A stretch of 64,000 nt of DNA, from assembly GCA_018697195.1 (NCBI GenBank), contig CM031878.1:66352537-66416536 (forward strand), given 5' to 3'. The notes under the pieces were generated by a model. The model made no database searches. It was not told where the DNA came from and saw only the letters and a program-made list of their open reading frames with translations. Origin of the DNA: Certhia americana (lineage: Eukaryota; Chordata; Aves; Passeriformes; Certhiidae). The stretch's first letter is position 1. Every line of letters starts with the position of its first letter. Both the position numbers and the translations under genes were made by a program. This document shows, one piece after another, positions 47,301 through 59,955 of the stretch.

Positions 47301-50300
47301 AAGATGGAACTTCAGGGATGAAAATTTAAGCAATTTTTTGATATATGATTAACAATTGCTGTTTGATTAGGTCAAGTTATTTTTGCCTAGATTAATGAAA
47401 GCACAATGACCATGGGGTGTGAAGTACAAGAGTTAAGCTGGAGCTTTACATAGGCAAGGACTGGATGAAGCAGCTTCAGTATGAAGTTAGCAATAAGATT
47501 CATTTTTGGGGTCTTACTTGGTTTAGAACATGACAGGCTTGCATCTGACTACCTTATGTAGGTATTGTACATCCTTTAAAACAGGAACAAGGGATCTAGC
47601 TTTTGACAGCGTGGTGCTTCAAAAAGCCTGAATGAGCAGCCTGAGAATGAGGGGATTTTTTGATTCCTTCAAAAGGAAAGTTCCTGTTGTTAAGAGCTTT
47701 GTTTGGAGGAGAAGGACTGGTAGAAGGGCTCTGGTGAGTGTGTGTGTGTGTGTGTATGTATATTCCACATTTGTGATTGTGATGGTATGATGCACAATTC
47801 AGTAAGGGGTTAAGCAAAAATAATTGAGCTACTCAAAGTCCTGAAAACCTTATAGCTGTGTTTCATCACTGCTGAGCCAGTTAATCCTTCTTCTCAGGGT
47901 GAGTACACTTACTGCAAACTGAGCTGCCTTCTCTGCCTACCAGTATTCTCTGCCTTGTAGGTACACTAGTCAGGTATATGAGTATACTTTTGCATGGTGT
48001 ACCCTGGCAGGAAGGATTGCATCCCCTTGATAATGAGGAAAAAGATCTTATTATGAGAATAATGGTTGAGAACATAAACTATTGAGCTGAAAAAAGATTC
48101 TCCCATCCCATCATGCAAAGACCTTGTTTTCTGTTAAGAGAAACTCCTAAGAGGTCATACATATGTTTCAGAAAATTGATTTCATTCCTGTTTCCTCATC
48201 ATTCAATTCTAATGCAAGAATCTTACAAGTTTTATTTGGCTGAAATAATATCCTTTTAATTTAATCTCTGCAATTATGAGCTTGTTAACCAGATTTACTT
48301 TTCCGAAAAATTCTGATTTAGCTCAAGTCAGAGTCACCATTTGAAGTAATGGCATTGCATATGAAATAACATTTTTAGATGTCCCCAAAGCCTCGAAAGC
48401 TTTATTGTTAAGTGACTTGTTAGCAGAATGTCTTGTTAGCTGGTGTAGAGTTGCTTGTAATACTTTTAGACTTCTTCTCGAGTTATAGCTTACACCTTTA
48501 ATAATATGTAGAATAAGGAATGTAAAAAAAATTAAGGTATTTCAGAAGTAGTTGGTGAAGTGATGACAAGCTGATAACAATTGTCACTTTTTCCCAACTG
48601 AAGAAAAGTTTCTTTAAAACCCTGTGTTTTCACCATTATTTGGAAAGCACTGTTGTCTTTGAGGCATCAAAATTAATCTTTCTGTGCATCAACACAACAA
48701 AGTGCTTGCCAGGAGTAACAGCAGGTCAAGAGCATTAACTGTAAATAAAAGGGAATATTTAAATCTTTGTGAATAAAAACCCCCAACACTCTTTGCAACA
48801 TTAAGTGAGATTGTGCACAGTGTTAAATCTCTCTAACATATTATTTTGAAGTCAAACTTAAGTGATTTTCTCTGTTCAAGTATTAGGGTGCTGTTTATTC
48901 AAAAAGGCTGAAATCTTTCTTGATTACAGGCTTACACTGTGTGAGTGCATCAAATCAGAGATCAAACAATGCTTTTCCCTTTGCTGGGATGCCATCAGGC
49001 AAATCTTTATGCTTAGATTACAGGAAAGGGAAGAGGTGGTTTCACCTAAAAGCTTCTCATGGGGTTTGGTATCCATCACCAATCTTTGCTAGCTGAACAG
49101 AGCTCACGCAGCCTTTACTGACTGAAGTCCTTCTCCTAGTTCAAGAGGTAAGAACACAGATTAATGCAAGAGAAAGAATTTTTTTTTTTTGAAAGACAGT
49201 CAGCTAGGTGTCCCATAAACAAGAATCCTTCAACTTTCATGTTGAGAACTGAGATGAATATCTACCATCTGGTTAACTTTAACTTTGGAAGATTATGTTT
49301 GGGCCTAATTATTTTCTCTATCTCCTCCAAAATCAAATTAAATTTATGCAGCCAGATATACTTTGTTAACTCAAGGCTTTTTTGCTTTTTTTTTTAGCTG
49401 ATCAAAAGTAATAGGAAGAATTCAATGAAAAGCTGACCTAGACCTTTCAAAGTCAAGGACTCCTTATCCTTCTATCACAAGTTATAATCATTTTGCAGAG
49501 AGGAGGGAGGATTCCTTTTGAAGCAAGAGGAAACAATTTGTCAAGATGATTTCCAGAAGTCCTCTTAGTTTAGCACAAAAGTTTGACAACTGCAAGGTCA
49601 GTAACAGTGCCTTGCCAAGTGACTCTGCATCTACTATAGCTGAAAATGAATAACAAATTATGGAAATTAGTAATGCAAAACCTGATGTCTACAGTGCATA
49701 AATATATTTCTTCTCAGGATGTGAATATAGAATGCAAATCTAGCTCAAGCTGAATATAAACATGCAAATATTTAGTTTAGAAAGAGAAGCAACAAGAAAG
49801 TTTAGTAAGGAATGGAAAATCAAGCATTGCTTTGTATCATTCTGTACAGTAAATTTATAAATATCCCATTCATATTTGTGAATGTAAACACTTTCATTGC
49901 TGGATCATTTTACGGGGATTTTCTTTTTAAATTTTAGCCCTTTATTTTGTCAGTCCAATAAACGCAGCACAGTCTGATTGAAACCTTGTCAGTAATTTTT
50001 TTCAAATAACAGGTTTGACAACTCAATTTTCCTGTTACTGATTTACTTTAAGAACTTTCAAGTCACCAAAGTGTATTTGTTATTCCTGTGTTTGTTTTGA
50101 CCCATATTTTAGTTGTCAAAATGCAAGCAGATTCACAGTCTTAGCTACATTTCAACACAGTAATTGCTAAATCATTTAGGAAAGAGGAAATAAAAAAGTC
50201 CCATAAGCAGTTGTTATTATGCATGTGTATTTTTAATATCTGATTTTCAACATAACCTTAGATTACAATGCTGGTTAAATTTCCCTTGCTGATTTGTAAG

Positions 50301-51313
50301 TATAATGTAAACTCTAGGCTCAGCTAATGATATTGCAATATAAAACTGTTCTGTTGCAAAGTAAAGACCTTGCTTAGCACTGCAAAGCTCTGGGTTCATT
50401 TCAATGTGATCATTCAGGCGCTATGGAGGGATTATGCTTTTATTGTATTTTGTTTCATGAATACATGAATGAATAATAAGTTCAACAAACAAGAGTTCCC
50501 TGCTGGCTATCTCAAAGAAATCATTTTGCAACATGTTATGAATTTCAATCAATCATCCTCAACAGTCCTTGTACTGCTGAGGTCTGTGCATTAACAATGT
50601 CAGCATTTTGGAACTATTGTAAATAGCTTGAGATTTGATCAGAATGTCCAAGATCAGGAAGTTGGAAAGGACTGCTAGAGAGGAAGCATCCTGTGTCTAT
50701 TGCACATTTTTTTGTACCTATGTTTCCACACTTCGTGAGCGTTGTTTGTGTTGTAGTTGCATGTTCAGGACATGTGCCTTTTTTGTGTGACTTCTCTTTC
50801 AATGAGCTATTTCCCTTAAGAAAGAACTGAAAAAGTAGTGATAGACCACAAACACATACATAAAAGCTTGTGATTCAGGAAAAGCAGGATGAAAATGCAC
50901 AAGAATGTGGACTGTGTTTAAAAGAGTACTGTTTTATTCCATTTCTCTGGAAATTTATCTGTTCATAAGGTAAGGGTAAAACACTAATTCATTTAAATTG
51001 TGGTAGGAAGAATAAGTCCATTGATAAGAAGGTCAGAACTTTGCAATATTTGCACGTAGGATGGTATCAGTATTGAATTACTATATCGGATTTGTTTATA
51101 TCTTTTACAATAACTAGTAAAAATAAATAACACAGTATATGACAATGCAGTACAACGTATGCCTTATTCCTTGGGCTAAGTGTCCTGTGGATGCAACAAT
51201 TAAGAATTAAAAAAAACCCCTGAAGTATTTATAAGATTACTGAAAGGAGAGATGGGGGAAAACCAAAGATCCATTCTGATGGAATCCACAGTCTAGTATG
51301 ATGCATTTAATTC
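44351..51313. other. AT-rich gene-poor sequence
   Basis: No gene or sizeable transposon recognised over about 7 kb. It has T runs at 45362-45390, a GT microsatellite at 47738-47755 and a T run at 49180-49190. Open frames here are short and unremarkable. The absence of recent repeats makes this the most unique-looking stretch outside the gene. Confidence 0.5.
47738..47755 (+). repeat. GT dinucleotide repeat
   Basis: About nine GT units followed by GTATGTATAT. Confidence 0.85.
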
Positions 51314-52025
51314 TGTACTCGCGGGTTTATACAATTTTTTTCGTGTGTCTCTGCTGATTGGCTCTTTTTCTGTTACCTGAGAATGCAAACTTTTGTTTTC
51401 CCCAGCCAGAGACCTTGAAAAGGAAAGGCCGAGAGCTGTCTCTTCTTTTGTTTTCTTCGTAGTTTATTATTTCTTATCATTTCATTCTGTTCCTGACCTG
51501 CAGAACTCTTCATTGCAGGTCAGTTCAAGGCACAGCACCCCAAATACCAAATACCAATGCTAACTACTAAATGCTCCATACTAAAATGCTAAATGCCCAA
51601 TGCTCCCACCCTCAGGCTGGCATGGATATTTATACTACAATCCACATAATCAGTATTTATAGTACTTCTCCAATAACTATTATCCATGTTAGAAAGGTAG
51701 ACTCTATTCTAAGCCAACTATAATGTGCCACCTCACTGCAGAAGATGGAGCAAGGAAGAAGAAGGAAGAAACCCCAAAGCCATTTGCTTCTTCCATCTTG
51801 CCTTCACCTGCCTGCCATCCTAAAGCCTCATATATCTAAAATTCTCACCCTGAGATGCACTACACACTATTCTACTATCTAACACACACTCTTGAAAACC
51901 CTGCTTCATTCCAGAGCCTAAAAGCCCTTTTTCCATGAACAAAGGTTAAAAGCACTGTTTGTCAGAGATCTTAAAATCTCTTAAAACATGCAAAAAAATA
52001 TTCCTCATAATTCCAGGCTCCAACA
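51314..52025 (-). mobile_element. LTR, antisense, 712 bp
   Basis: In the sense direction (minus) it starts TGTTGGAGCCTGGAATTATG (complement ending at 52025), has TATAAATA (complement of 51627-51634) and AATAAA (complement of 51463-51468), and ends ...CGAGTACA at 51314. It carries a degenerate internal tandem repeat around AAATACCAAATACCAATGC (51541-51605). The flanks show no target duplication, which fits an LTR still joined to internal sequence on one side. Confidence 0.7.
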
Positions 52026-52150
52026 CTGTACCTTGTCCTAACTTCACCTCATCTCTTTTTCTGAGAGGGACAAGGTTTTTCTCTATATTCATTCTCTATA
52101 CTTCCCCCTGCCTTTCCTTTCTCTGGTTATTACTGAAGTATGTTTCTTAG
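52026..52150 (-). mobile_element. 3' internal remnant with purine-rich tract next to the LTR
   Basis: Read on the minus strand, this stretch comes just before the LTR start and is purine-rich (AGAAAAAGAGATGAGGTGAA), as expected for the 3' untranslated end and polypurine tract of a provirus. It is too short to name coding content. Confidence 0.45.
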
Positions 52151-52467
52151 GTTTTGTTGTTACGCGATAAGAACAAAACCTACTTATACAGCATAATTTT
52201 GCTTAAAATATGTATTTTCAAACTTTTGTAGCTATTTTTAAAAGAACCTCATGCCATGTAAGTACCTGGCTGTAACTGCAAGTAGAAAATGATGGCCTAC
52301 CCTTTACACTTGTCAGAGACAAATAGTTATGCCAACAAATAGTTATTTGACAGCTTGCTGCTGTTTGCAGGTTGGTTATTCTCCTCAGCTGGTAAGTATT
52401 GCTCTTGAAGTCTTCTCTTTTTTACTAAGAAGTGAGTGCGAGATCTCTTCTTTCAACACTCTTAGAT

Positions 52468-53870
52468 AATCATAGAATCATTTAATTTGGAAAATACCTC
52501 CAAGATCATCCAGCTCAATGGTTAACCCAACACTGCCAAGTCCAACACTAAAATATGTCCCTAAGTGCCATATTTACATGTCTTCTAAATTGTCTCCAGA
52601 GATGATGACTCCCTGGACAGCTTGTTAAAGAGATTGAGAACCATTTTAATGAAGAAGTTTTTCTTAATATGCAATCTAAACCTACCCTGGAGAAACTCAA
52701 GGCTGTTTTTCCTCTTGTCCTGTCAGCTGTTATTTGGGAAATGTGGCTGACCTCCACCTCACTACAACCTTTCAGGCAGTTATTGAGAGCAGAATCTTCA
52801 CCAGCTCTGTTGCTCTGTTACCCTCTGGATTAACTTGAATACCTGGATGTCTTTCCTGTTACAAGGGGCCCTGAAATGGACACAGGACTTGAGGTGTGGC
52901 CTCACCAGTGCTGAGTACAGGGGGACACCACTATCCTCGTGCTGCTGGTCACACTATTGCTGATGCAGGCCAGGATGCCATTGGCCTTTCTGGCCAACTG
53001 AGCACAGCTGGCTCATGTTCAGCCACTGTTGACCAGTGCCCCCAGATCATTTTCCACCAGGCAGCTTTTCAGCCTAGGGTTGTTGTGATCCAAGTGCAGG
53101 ATGTGGTATTTTTCCTTGTTGAACCTCATCCACTTGTGCTCAGACATCAGTCCAGCCTGTCCAAATACCTCTGAAGATCCTTCCTGCCTTCCAGCAGATC
53201 AACAACATTCCATGCCAACCTACTGTTACCTGCAAAGTGACAGAGGAGACAGTCTCTCCTCTCTTTAAGACCATGGATAAAGATATTAAACAAGACTGAG
53301 TCCCCAATACTGAGAAACACAACTATTGACCAGCTGCCAATGGGATATGGCACCCCTTATCTCCACTCTCTGGGCACAACCACACAGCCAGGTTTCACCT
53401 ACAGTGAAATACCTACAGTGTACCTGTCCAAGCTGTGAGCTGACAGTTTCTGCAGGGGAGTGTTGTAGGAAGTGAAGTCAAAGGAATCAGCAAAGCCCAA
53501 GTACACACATCCACAGCCTGTAGTCCGCAGCCTTTCTCTCATCCACAGCCTTTCTGTCATCCACTAGATGAGTCACCTTGCCATAGAGTGAGATGAATTT
53601 GGTCAGTCATGACCCATCTTTCATAAACTCCTGCTGGCTTATCCTGATCCTCTGCTTGTCCTGTATGTGATGCATAATGGCACTCAGGGTGTCTGCTCCA
53701 GGATCTTCCTCAGCCCTGAGGCCAGGCTGACAGGCCAGATCTTCTGTTCTGGCTCTTCTTGTAGATAGAGGTCATGTTTGCTAACCTCCACCTGACTGGG
53801 CCCTCCCCTCTCAAAGTGTTTTCGCAAGTACTTCTGCAGTCTACATCTGCACCCCTTAAGCAGGAGAGGA
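52468..53870 (-). mobile_element. CR1 LINE, antisense, includes part of ORF2
   Basis: Left end AATCATAGAATCATTTAATT followed by CCTCCAAGATCATCCAGCTC is the CR1 3' tail reversed. It continues through GGTGTGGCCTCACCAGTGC and GGATGCCATTGGCCTTTCTG into ORF2-derived sequence: the minus-strand frame at 53140-53322 reads GTQSCLISLSMVL and LLICWKAGRIF, a decayed RT end. The longest CR1 copy in the window, about 1.4 kb. Confidence 0.9.
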
Positions 53871-55187
53871 TGGTGAAAACTGGATGGTGAAAATGTTGGC
53901 TTTATTTATAGGCTGTATAACACTTGTGTATGAATGCCAAGAATGGAACTTCACTTGAAGACTGTCTTGCCTTTATAAGTACTATTTTAAGCTCCACTGA
54001 CAGTACTTTTGATTATATTTAAGTAGTAAACTGTGAGGATGGCCTTAAGATATAGTTCTAAAATTTTGCTTCTTAGGTGCAAATGCTGCTGGATTTTTGA
54101 GTTCCTTTGTCTCATCTTAGGCACTTTGAAAAATGTGGGCCTTTGCATGGAAATGATCTGGCAGATAAAGCGTGTATATCCAATATTTTGGATGCACATG
54201 TTTGGACCTGTACTGAAGTATTTGCAAAGTGGTCCCTACAGGTGATACAGTCATATTATCTGAATAAATTGTAAAATCCTCTTCAAAGTGATTGTCACCA
54301 CCACTGTGATTTGCACTCTGTTCCACATACAGCCATTGTTCATGTAAATAGTGCCCGCTGACCCTCTTTTTCCCCTCTGCCATTTAATTCCAAAAGGATT
54401 ACTTTGGCTTAATTAGTGATCTAGTCAATTTTATAGGTTCTCCTCATTTCATGTTCTCATTAAGTTTGTCATCTGTATCATTCCTCTCCACTGTAGAAAA
54501 AATCCTTATATTTTTTAATAATTTTGGGATCTGTTTGCAAGCTTATTGTTGACCTTTTTGCAATATATTGACCAAAACATGCACGTTTTATCCTTTGCAG
54601 TCTTGTTAATGCCAAAACACAATAATCATTATAATAGGATTTTCTTCAAAGGATGTCCTTCCCTGTGGACATTTCTTAGTTTTGTTTACTGATAAATTCC
54701 TCTGTTCAAGAATAATGCAGAAAGAATATTTCTTTCCACTAGGGACAAAGATGATATATGATGGTGGGTAATAAACTTGGCTGTTAAAAAAAACTGCATG
54801 CATGCCCACTGGGTGTGCTGTGATTACCCTCATTAGAAACATCTTTTTCTCAATTTTACATGGTTTGTAGGACTTCATAGTACTGGAGGAAGAGCTACTA
54901 GAATATAGGGTACATTTGCTGATTGATTTTATTTTTCCTCTCCTATGTAGACCATCTACAAGGAATCTCAACTTAACACTTGTTGCTCCTTTTTGAAGCT
55001 CTAGCTAGTCACATAAGTGCTTGAAGAGCTGGTCCCTTCTCTCTATAAAAACTTCATTTTTCCCAGAATAGAAAAGAGAGAATAGAATGTGAGAGAATAG
55101 AATAGAACGAGTTCACTCACATTGAGATTTGAAGTTCTTATTGTCACATGGATTAATGCTGCCAATGTTTATTTTTTTCATCTAACA
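53871..55187. other. intergenic sequence between two CR1 copies
   Basis: No gene or repeat recognised. A local AGAATAGAA-type repetition is present at 55068-55107. Confidence 0.5.
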
Positions 55188-56125
55188 GAATAGAATCATA
55201 GAATGGTTGGGGTTGAAAGGAATGTAAAGATCATCTTGCAATAAATTCCCTTCCATGGAAAGAGACACCTTCCACTCAACCAGGTGGCTCAAAACCCCAT
55301 CCAACCTGGCCTTGAACATACCTGGACAGCCACAATTTCTCTGGGAACATGTTTCCCATCAACCTCATAGTCAATAATTTATTAGTGATATATAATCTGA
55401 ACCTCTTCTGGGAGTAGGTTTAAAATAATTTAAACCAAAAATAGTTTAAAATAGATTTTTAATTTTTTAATAAAGATTTAATTATTTCTTGTCTTGTCAC
55501 TTTGTGCCCTTGCAAAAGATCTCTCCCCATTTTTCCTGTAAGTTCCCTTCTGGAAGGCCACAATTTGGTCACCCTGAAGCCTTCTCTTCTCTAGGCTGAA
55601 CAACCTCTATTCACTCAGCCTTTCCTCATAGCAGAAGTGAGGAATCCCTCTAATCATCTTCCTGGCCCGCTTCTGGAGTCACTCAAACAGGTCAATGTCC
55701 TTCCTCTGCTGGAAGAGGACCTCAGAGCTGTACACAGCACTGCAGGTGGGGTCTCACCAGAGCTGCAGAGGGGCAGAATCCCCTCCCTCCCCTGCTGACC
55801 ACACTACTTTGGATGCAGACCAGGACACGTTTGGATTTTTTGGGCTGTAAGTGCCCATGGCTGTATCATGCCCAGCCTCTCACCCCCCAGCACCCCCAAG
55901 TCCTTCTCAACAGGACAGTACATTGCACTTGGCGTAGTTAAACCACATGGGAAAAAAAAAAAAAAAAAAAAAAAAAGGTTCCTATGGACCTCACTTCTTT
56001 TCCAGGTCCCTCTGGATGACATCTATTCCTTCAGGAGTGGAGATGGCACCACTCAGATTGTTGTCATCTGCAAATTTGCTGTGAGTGCAATGCAAAGGGA
56101 GTTGCTGTATTGAAGAGCTCACAGC
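55188..56125 (-). mobile_element. CR1 LINE fragment, antisense
   Basis: Starts AATAGAATCATAGAATGGTT followed by GGGGTTGAAAGGAATG, then the usual antisense CR1 order (CAACCTGGCCTTGAACA, CTTCTCTTCTCTAGGCTGAA, GTGGGGTCTCACCAGAGC, CCAAGTCCTTCTCAACAGG). A 25-A tract (55952-55976) interrupts it. AGATTGTTGTCATCTGCAAA near 56056 marks the ORF2 side. Confidence 0.9.
55952..55976. repeat. A25 homopolymer inside a CR1
   Basis: 25 consecutive A between CCACATGGG and GGTTCC. Not at a CR1 end, so either an expansion or a tail of a tiny insertion. Confidence 0.9.
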
Positions 56126-57539
56126 CTTGCGAGTATGCCATTGAATGAAATAAGAGAATTAGTGTTATACGGAGGAGGAAGAAGCTGAGAAGAAAGGAAA
56201 TTAAATGACTGTCAGAAAGAAATCTGTAATAATATTGTGTAAACTGGATAAAAATCGTCCTGAATGGGCAATCTCACAGCCCAAATATGCTTCAAAGTGT
56301 TTTCCCTTAGAAAAAGGAACCAGATACTTGTTTGCTATAGGATCCCCTTTTAATCACTTGATATAACAATTGCTTCTGGATAATGCCCTGATTGATTCAT
56401 GCAGATGACTCCATTTTTACATAGGGTATACTGTACTAATTTACTGGCATGGGGTAAATTAGATAGAAATACCTTTGTGCACTGATAATTTTGGAGCTCA
56501 TTTTCAGGTCAGTAAATTACTTATTTGTTTGTTTTTGTGGCTTGAGGAATCCGTCTATTCTTTTTCATGTCTGAAATGATTCATACTAAAGCTTTCATAA
56601 TACCCTTCAGATTCTGTGTAAATTGATGTTTAAACTGGAATGAAAGCAGGAATCTTGGCAGTTTAGATAATTTACTTCATCTGGTGGCCAGCTATGCTAA
56701 CAATCACATCATATGCCAGCATTTACACTAGATGAAAGAAGTCCCTGGGGCACTAGAACTGCATTTCAGAAGCAGTGTGAAAATACAGTTATGGCCTTTG
56801 TTTCATTGTTTTATTCTGTAAAATGGAAAATTATTTTAACTGGAATTTTTAAGTGTTAAAAGCATAATGTAAGGGCTATGTTGAGGGCTAATTTGGGTGT
56901 ATTTGCCTTGGAAGCTGAATGACAATTGATCAGTATTCTGGACAGGAAGTCAGCACAATGTCAGCAAATTATGTCTTTTTATTCTGATGTATCAAGCACT
57001 TGGAGGAAATGGTATATTGTTAGCATATGCATAACATCAAAGCTCCACATTGCAAGATGTATTTCAGTCTTCTGGAATGAAATGCATAGCCTCCCCTTTA
57101 TTTATTTAAATGCCTCCTCCTGCAATATAGTGCCTGCTTGAACCCGAAAGCTATTTCTTGTCAAACATGGGCAAACTAAATTTCAGGATTCAATTGCTGG
57201 TGCATAACTGCACATTCCATCACTTGGCAAAAAAAAATTTGTAATACCAAATTGGCTTCCTACTTGAAGATTAAAATGTGTTTGATTAAAAATAAGATTC
57301 TTGTGGGAAAACTGTCTGTGGGGTTTTTTAGTTGCTTTTTCTATTTTTTTTTTAGGAGCAATTCTCAAAGTATGCATTCACATAATCTTGTATTTCCTTG
57401 ACAGTAGTATGTGGGAATTGGCCTATCTGGGACTGAGAGTCACCTCTAACAAACCAGGCATTTACTTCAAGCCCTGGGAAACATTTATCTAACTCAGGGC
57501 AGGCCTGAGACTTCCTCCCACAAGTCTTTGACATAGTTA
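56126..57539. other. AT-rich intergenic sequence
   Basis: No gene or repeat recognised between the last CR1 and the retroviral cluster. Confidence 0.5.
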
Positions 57540-57840
57540 TGTTAAGTAGTCCAAGTTCTACTGCCCTGCTGATTACCTCTGTTCCCTATATGGTTTTGTT
57601 TCGAGCCTGTTCTACCCCAAGAGTATATATTGTTGCATCTTCGTTTTATCTGGTCTTTGAAGCTTGTCTGCATACTGTGTTTGGTTTCTGGACATCATCA
57701 CTATTGTTGTGTTTCCTATTAAAGGATCTTTTCCATTTCAGGGCACTTCATCATTCCCGCTCCTTCCTTCTGTTGAGCACTGCATTCCCCCTGAAATCAG
57801 GGGACCCAAGATGTTTGTTACAGCCACCCTTGCTGTGACA
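57540..57840 (+). mobile_element. 5' LTR of a class II endogenous retrovirus
   Basis: Ends ...GCTGTGACA at 57840, two bases before a primer binding site. It holds a TATA-like TATATAT (57624-57630) and ATTAAA (57718-57723) in the right order, with about 115 bp of R-U5 after the poly-A signal. The left border is uncertain; TGTTAAGTAGTCC at 57540 is a plausible start. Its 3' partner is not seen in the window. Confidence 0.65.
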
Positions 57841-57842
57841 TT

Positions 57843-57860
57843 TGGTGCCCAAACAGGGAC
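57843..57860 (+). other. primer binding site, tRNA-Lys type
   Basis: TGGTGCCCAAACAGGGAC. It differs from the Lys-type site (TGGCGCCCGAACAGGGAC) at two positions, both explained by CpG decay. It follows the LTR end after a TT spacer. tRNA-Lys priming is usual for beta-like class II elements. Confidence 0.8.
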
Positions 57861-58600
57861 CCTGATGTTCAGGGTTCCCTGTATTGCTCACATCACCTGG
57901 GGTCAGTGTTCCCCAGGATTGTGGTTGTGTTGAGCTTGGAGGATTTCATCGTTGATACAATGGACTTGGGCCAGGATCAGCGAGAGCAGCAACATTTTCA
58001 CCTGTGAGGGATTGCAGCTGGGTTTGGGAAAGTTCAGGACATTTATAATTCATTTTGCCACCATGTCTTAAAAAAGCAGGCCCAAGTCCCAAAATTGATT
58101 TGGGGTGTTTCAGTGGCTATTCCCCGTAAGGAGGAGAAAGAGGGAGATGGGTGGCCATAAGTCCAAAATGCAGAGGACCATTCTGGTCTTAAGTCTTTGA
58201 GCTTAAGTCTTTAGTTAATTTTAATGGATCAGGAAAATAAATTTTCAAAGAAAGAATTGAAATTAATTGCAAGAAGGATCTAAAAAAATTTCCCAGATAC
58301 CTCTGCAAATAAAATTTGCAGTACCAGATTCTGGGACTCAGTGGGAGTTAAATTATATATTCTTTCAGCCAAGAGGGACTCCATCTCACCTTGCATGCTC
58401 ATCATTTTCCACACCATCCTTGAGACCCTTCACCAGCAAGCACAGCATCAAACAGTCAATTATCTGTCACCCCTAACCTGGAACCTTCCCTGGACTCTTT
58501 CTTTAGTGGGCCTTCAATGATGCTCCAAGATGGCACTGTGCTGGGCATTAGGTGCCTTTTCTTTTGTTCCTTCTTATCTATAGAATTTTTCCCATAGGTT
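57861..58600 (+). pseudogene. retroviral leader and probable gag remnant
   Basis: Follows the primer binding site. The first part (CCTGATGTTCAGGGTTCCC) also appears, diverged, after the minus-strand primer site at 61.0 kb. Later sequence can be read in short broken frames with a gag-like feel, but no conserved major homology region or zinc knuckle was found. Called by position more than by sequence. Confidence 0.4.
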
Positions 58601-59382
58601 GCTGAGAAACACTGATTGCTGGGCACTTGTAGGTACTTGAAAAAACAAAGAGGCAGCTAAGTCCAGGGGGAAGGAGATCATCTAGTTGCACTTTCTCTCC
58701 TCTGGGGAGTTTCTCTCTGAGGGACAGAGATACTGCGGGATTTTGAGGTAGGTAAAGGATGGGGGCTGGGCCAGTTGCTCTCTCACTCTTTTGACATCAG
58801 AGGGCATGGCAGGCTGCCTCTTACTAAGGGGGCAATTCACGGATACCACTGGAGCTCAGGCATCACGGACCCACCACCATCTGTGCATGTACCCCAGAAA
58901 TCTTTAACTGCACCTCTCCCTGCCCTGCTGGGAGCTGGTCTGCCACTGCCCCGTGCATGCTGTTCCTTTGTTTCTGCTCTGGGTTTCCTCACACTGTAGC
59001 CTGCACTGTCCTGCCTTGTTGGAATGTTTCTGTAGTTCCAGCTACCGCTGCCAAGCTTCTGATACATCTTGTCCAGCACCCCAGGATTTTTGCTCACTCT
59101 GGCTGGCTGTGATGGTAACTGCACCAAAGGGGAGAGTGCCAGCAACAGAGAAAACTGTGACTGGGTCCCTGGTTCTGTTTGTTGTTAATGTCATAGTTAT
59201 TGCTGTTCTGTTTGCCTTGTTATACACGCTAGTAAAGAACTGTTATTCCTATCCTCATATCTTTGCCTGAGAGACCCTTAATTTCAAAATTACAATTTGG
59301 GGTGAGGGGGTGCGTTTGCATTCTCCATTCCAAGGGAGGCTCCTGCCTTCCCTATCAGACACCTGTCTTACAAACAAAGACA
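58601..59382 (+). mobile_element. solo LTR of a different family inserted in the provirus
   Basis: Contains TAGTAAAGAACTGTTATTCC, CTCATATCTTTGCCTGAGAG and CAAGGGAGGCTCCTGCCTTC, a 3' LTR sequence I associate with passerine genomes. The right end ...AAACAAAGACA (59382) ends in CA. The left end is uncertain. It separates leader/gag sequence from the pol segment. The internal minus frame at 58837-59145 is not a gene. Confidence 0.6.
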
Positions 59383-59403
59383 TGCTGGCCACACCACCTT
59401 GGA

Positions 59404-59955
59404 ACATCTGAATGACCCGAGATGGAAGGAGTCACAAAAGAATGGGTATCAGACATTGAGAAAATTGAAGGCTCACCACAGATCGTGGAGCTTGCAGCTG
59501 TTGTCCATATCTTTTCTAAATTTATATTTCCTTTTAATTTTTTTACAGGTTCTTTTTACATTGAAGGTGTGATAGAAAGAGCAGAAGGATCCTTGCTCAA
59601 AACAATCCCTGACGATAAGTTATGTGATTTCCTTAAGAGATTATTTTTTGTTCTTTCCTGTAGTTACCAGCCTTATTTTATTACTCATATTTGATCCACA
59701 CCTGTCTACCTGGATTCCTAGCTGCAGGCAATGCACATGCAGACCAGTTAATGATGACAATATAAACAACATTGCCAAACCTTTTCAAACAAGCCTGTTT
59801 AAGTAATTCCTTTTTCCATCAAACTGCCCCTACACTAATGAGAATGTTTAATATCAGTAACGATCAGGCAAAAAAGATTGTCCACTCTTGTTCAGATTGC
59901 CAGAAACACTACTCTCCACTGTAGGTGGGGTAAATCCCTGAGGTCTGAACAGTTT
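59404..59955 (+). pseudogene. retroviral pol remnant: RNase H C-terminal half and integrase start (copy 1)
   Basis: The plus frame reads EGSPQIVELAAVV, then IERAEGSLLKT, and after a shift AAGNAHADQ (59730), which is the end of the RNase H domain. It continues into the integrase zinc-binding region, with CSDCQ near 59895. The conserved Asp expected before Ser in the third RNase H motif is Gly here (TGSFY). Stops and frameshifts are present. It is homologous to 62231-62700 but separate, so pol is represented twice. Homology stops near 59955. Confidence 0.75.

Noticed and set aside
50641..50690. CR1 remnant (GATCAGGAAGTTGGAAAGGA)
   Set aside because: Too short, and it lacks the terminal repeat; the match could be chance.
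53140..53353. Minus-strand frames as a reverse-transcriptase gene
   Set aside because: They are a decayed CR1 ORF2 piece, too short and broken to be active.
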